Shown piece after piece: positions 60,441 to 64,000 of a stretch of DNA of 64,000 nt. The position numbers and the translations under genes are program-made. The notes below the pieces were generated by a model. The model was not told the DNA's origin. It saw only the letters and a program-made list of their open reading frames with translations, and ran no database searches. The DNA is from Sinomonas atrocyanea (GTDB lineage: Bacteria; Actinomycetota; Actinomycetes; Actinomycetales; Micrococcaceae), in NCBI RefSeq assembly GCF_001577305.1, contig NZ_CP014518.1, positions 2,790,001 to 2,854,000 of the forward strand, given 5' to 3'. Numbering within the stretch: position 1 is the stretch's first letter; each line of letters opens with the position of its first letter.

Positions 60441-60971
60441 ATGGCTCCACGCACCCTGCCCCAACTCGTCGAGACCGGCCCCCGCACCGAGGACGTACTG
60501 CGCCTCCACCGCGCGCACCCCGATCCGGGGAAGGGCACACCGAGGACCTCGGGCACCTCCGCACTCGCCGCCGAACCGGCACAGCGCCCCGCCAGGCGTC
60601 TGCGCGCACTCCCTGGCGCGCATGAGGGCGAAGAGGTGCGCAGGCTCGCGGCAGCGATCACGCGGGCGACGATGGAGGTCCTCGCCGGGACGCGGCCGGT
60701 CCAGCAGCTCACACCGTGGCTGCACCGCGATCTGCTGGCCTCTGTCCAGCTGCGGGCGGACCTCAGCCGCGCCGCCCGGGAGGGGGCTTCGGGGCCCTCG
60801 GCACGTGCGCACCGTGCCACCACGATCAGGTCCTCCCACGCGAGCCTGATCGAACCCGGGCTCTACGAGGCCGCCGTCGTCGTGGCGGACGCCGCGCGCT
60901 GCCGCGCCGTGGCACTGCGCCTCGAGGCTGCCCGCTCGGGATGGCAGGTCACGGCGCTCGAAATCGGCTGA
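60441..60971 (+). CDS. Rv3235 family protein (DUF6459-like)
   Basis: 176 aa from an ATG preceded by AGAAGGA. A disordered basic N-terminus, then a domain with RLAAAITRATMEVLAGTRPVQQLTPWL and YEAAVVVADAARCRAVALRLE. The family is conserved near secA in actinobacteria. No established function. Ends at a shared terminator with secA. Confidence 0.87.
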   Translation: MAPRTLPQLVETGPRTEDVLRLHRAHPDPGKGTPRTSGTSALAAEPAQRPARRLRALPGAHEGEEVRRLAAAITRATMEVLAGTRPVQQLTPWLHRDLLASVQLRADLSRAAREGASGPSARAHRATTIRSSHASLIEPGLYEAAVVVADAARCRAVALRLEAARSGWQVTALEIG

Positions 60972-60998
60972 GGGACCGTGGGCAGAGCGGACGGAAAA

Positions 60999-61034
60999 GG
61001 CCGGCGGCCCATCCCGAGAGATGGGCCGCCGGCC
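60999..61034. terminator. Convergent terminator between the Rv3235-family gene and secA
   Basis: A perfect 15-bp stem (60999-61013 and 61020-61034) with a CCGAGA loop. On the minus strand it is followed by TTTTCC, so it terminates secA; on the plus strand the downstream U tract is poor. Confidence 0.82.
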
Positions 61035-61047
61035 GTCCGCTGAAGGA

Positions 61048-63750
<2,703 letters not shown>

Positions 63751-63810
63751 GTGGCGTTCGCTCCCTTGTCAATGGCGTGTGCAGCAGCGTCTCGTGCGCT
63801 GCGGCGGGAT

Positions 63811-64000
63811 TCAGTCTACGGGAGACACGCGCGGAACCCCGTGCAGGTTCCGCCCTCCGCGGACGGGCCCGACGGCGCGGGCGAGCGCGGGGGCGAGACT
63901 GCCGCGGTCCGCCACACGCACCTGGTCGAGCTCCAACCAGTCTGCCAGCAGCCGCAGTTCCTCCGCGAGCTCGCCTGCCGTGTCCGGCGGGGCACCGGGT
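63811..64000 (-). CDS. Partial gene, 3' end of a YcaQ/AlkZ-like winged-helix protein
   Basis: Only the last 62 codons are inside the window; the gene runs past 64000. The fragment GELAEELRLLADWLELDQV followed by DRGSLAPALARAVG resembles the C-terminus of HTH_42/YcaQ crosslink-repair glycosylase-type proteins. The call is tentative because the catalytic part is not visible. Ends 60 bp upstream of secA. Confidence 0.55.
   Translation of the reverse strand, partial: PGAPPDTAGELAEELRLLADWLELDQVRVADRGSLAPALARAVGPVRGGRNLHGVPRVSPVD

Overview
The window reads as a chromosomal segment of a very high-GC Gram-positive actinobacterium. I place it in the Micrococcales, most likely Micrococcaceae (Arthrobacter/Sinomonas-like). 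The basis is the combination of WhiB1, a PdtaS-type kinase, a giant NAD-glutamate dehydrogenase, galactofuran genes (glf, glfT2), LGFP-repeat wall enzymes, a reduced Tad pilus locus and a Rv3235-secA neighbourhood. This is inference from gene content. No rRNA, tRNA, CRISPR array, insertion sequence or prophage was seen, and no stretch over 300 bases lacks a gene.

Layout. 0-3.7 kb: ftsE-ftsX, a coiled-coil M23 peptidase and smpB (minus strand). 3.8-11.8 kb: one tightly overlapped minus-strand operon with a branched-chain-type ABC importer (binding protein, two ATPases, two permeases), an acyl-CoA synthetase, a TetR regulator and an alpha/beta hydrolase. A well-formed promoter and a 22-bp palindrome sit at its head. 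12-14.4 kb: prfB and an LGFP-repeat D,D-carboxypeptidase. 14.5-19.1 kb: tadA-tadB-tadC and four pilin-like small proteins. 19.3-22.6 kb: dTDP-rhamnose synthesis (rmlB, an RmlC-RmlD fusion and divergent rmlA). 22.8-25 kb: a secreted GH25 muramidase with seven LGFP repeats. 25.1-44.6 kb: a cell-surface polysaccharide region with glycosyltransferases, a flippase, GtrA/GtrB-type proteins, an acyltransferase, a Wzm/Wzt exporter, GlfT2 and Glf. One membrane glycosyltransferase there is split by a single-base frameshift. 44.8-48.9 kb: a lone FHA-FtsK/SpoIIIE ATPase resembling type VII secretion motors. 49-56.6 kb: whiB1, a PdtaS-like kinase and NAD-glutamate dehydrogenase. 56.6-59 kb: TadZ/CpaE-like and CpaB-like genes, the missing partners of the Tad locus, divergent from a small BldC/excisionase-like DNA-binding protein. 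59.7-64 kb: LysM protein, Rv3235-family protein, secA and the 3' end of a YcaQ-like gene.

How it fits together. Much of the window builds or remodels the cell envelope: rhamnose and galactofuranose precursors, glycan assembly and export, wall hydrolases, division (FtsEX with its M23 partner) and protein export (SecA). The Tad genes are split into two blocks 37 kb apart. The intergenic regions in front of both blocks, and in front of the FHA-FtsK gene, each carry a near-identical TGTGGAYAAC element, which suggests shared control. Upstream of the LysM gene lies a set of short CAA/CAAA tracts repeating about every 10 bp, which may be a cooperative operator. These two regulatory patterns, the split Tad locus and the orphan ATPase are the most promising leads.
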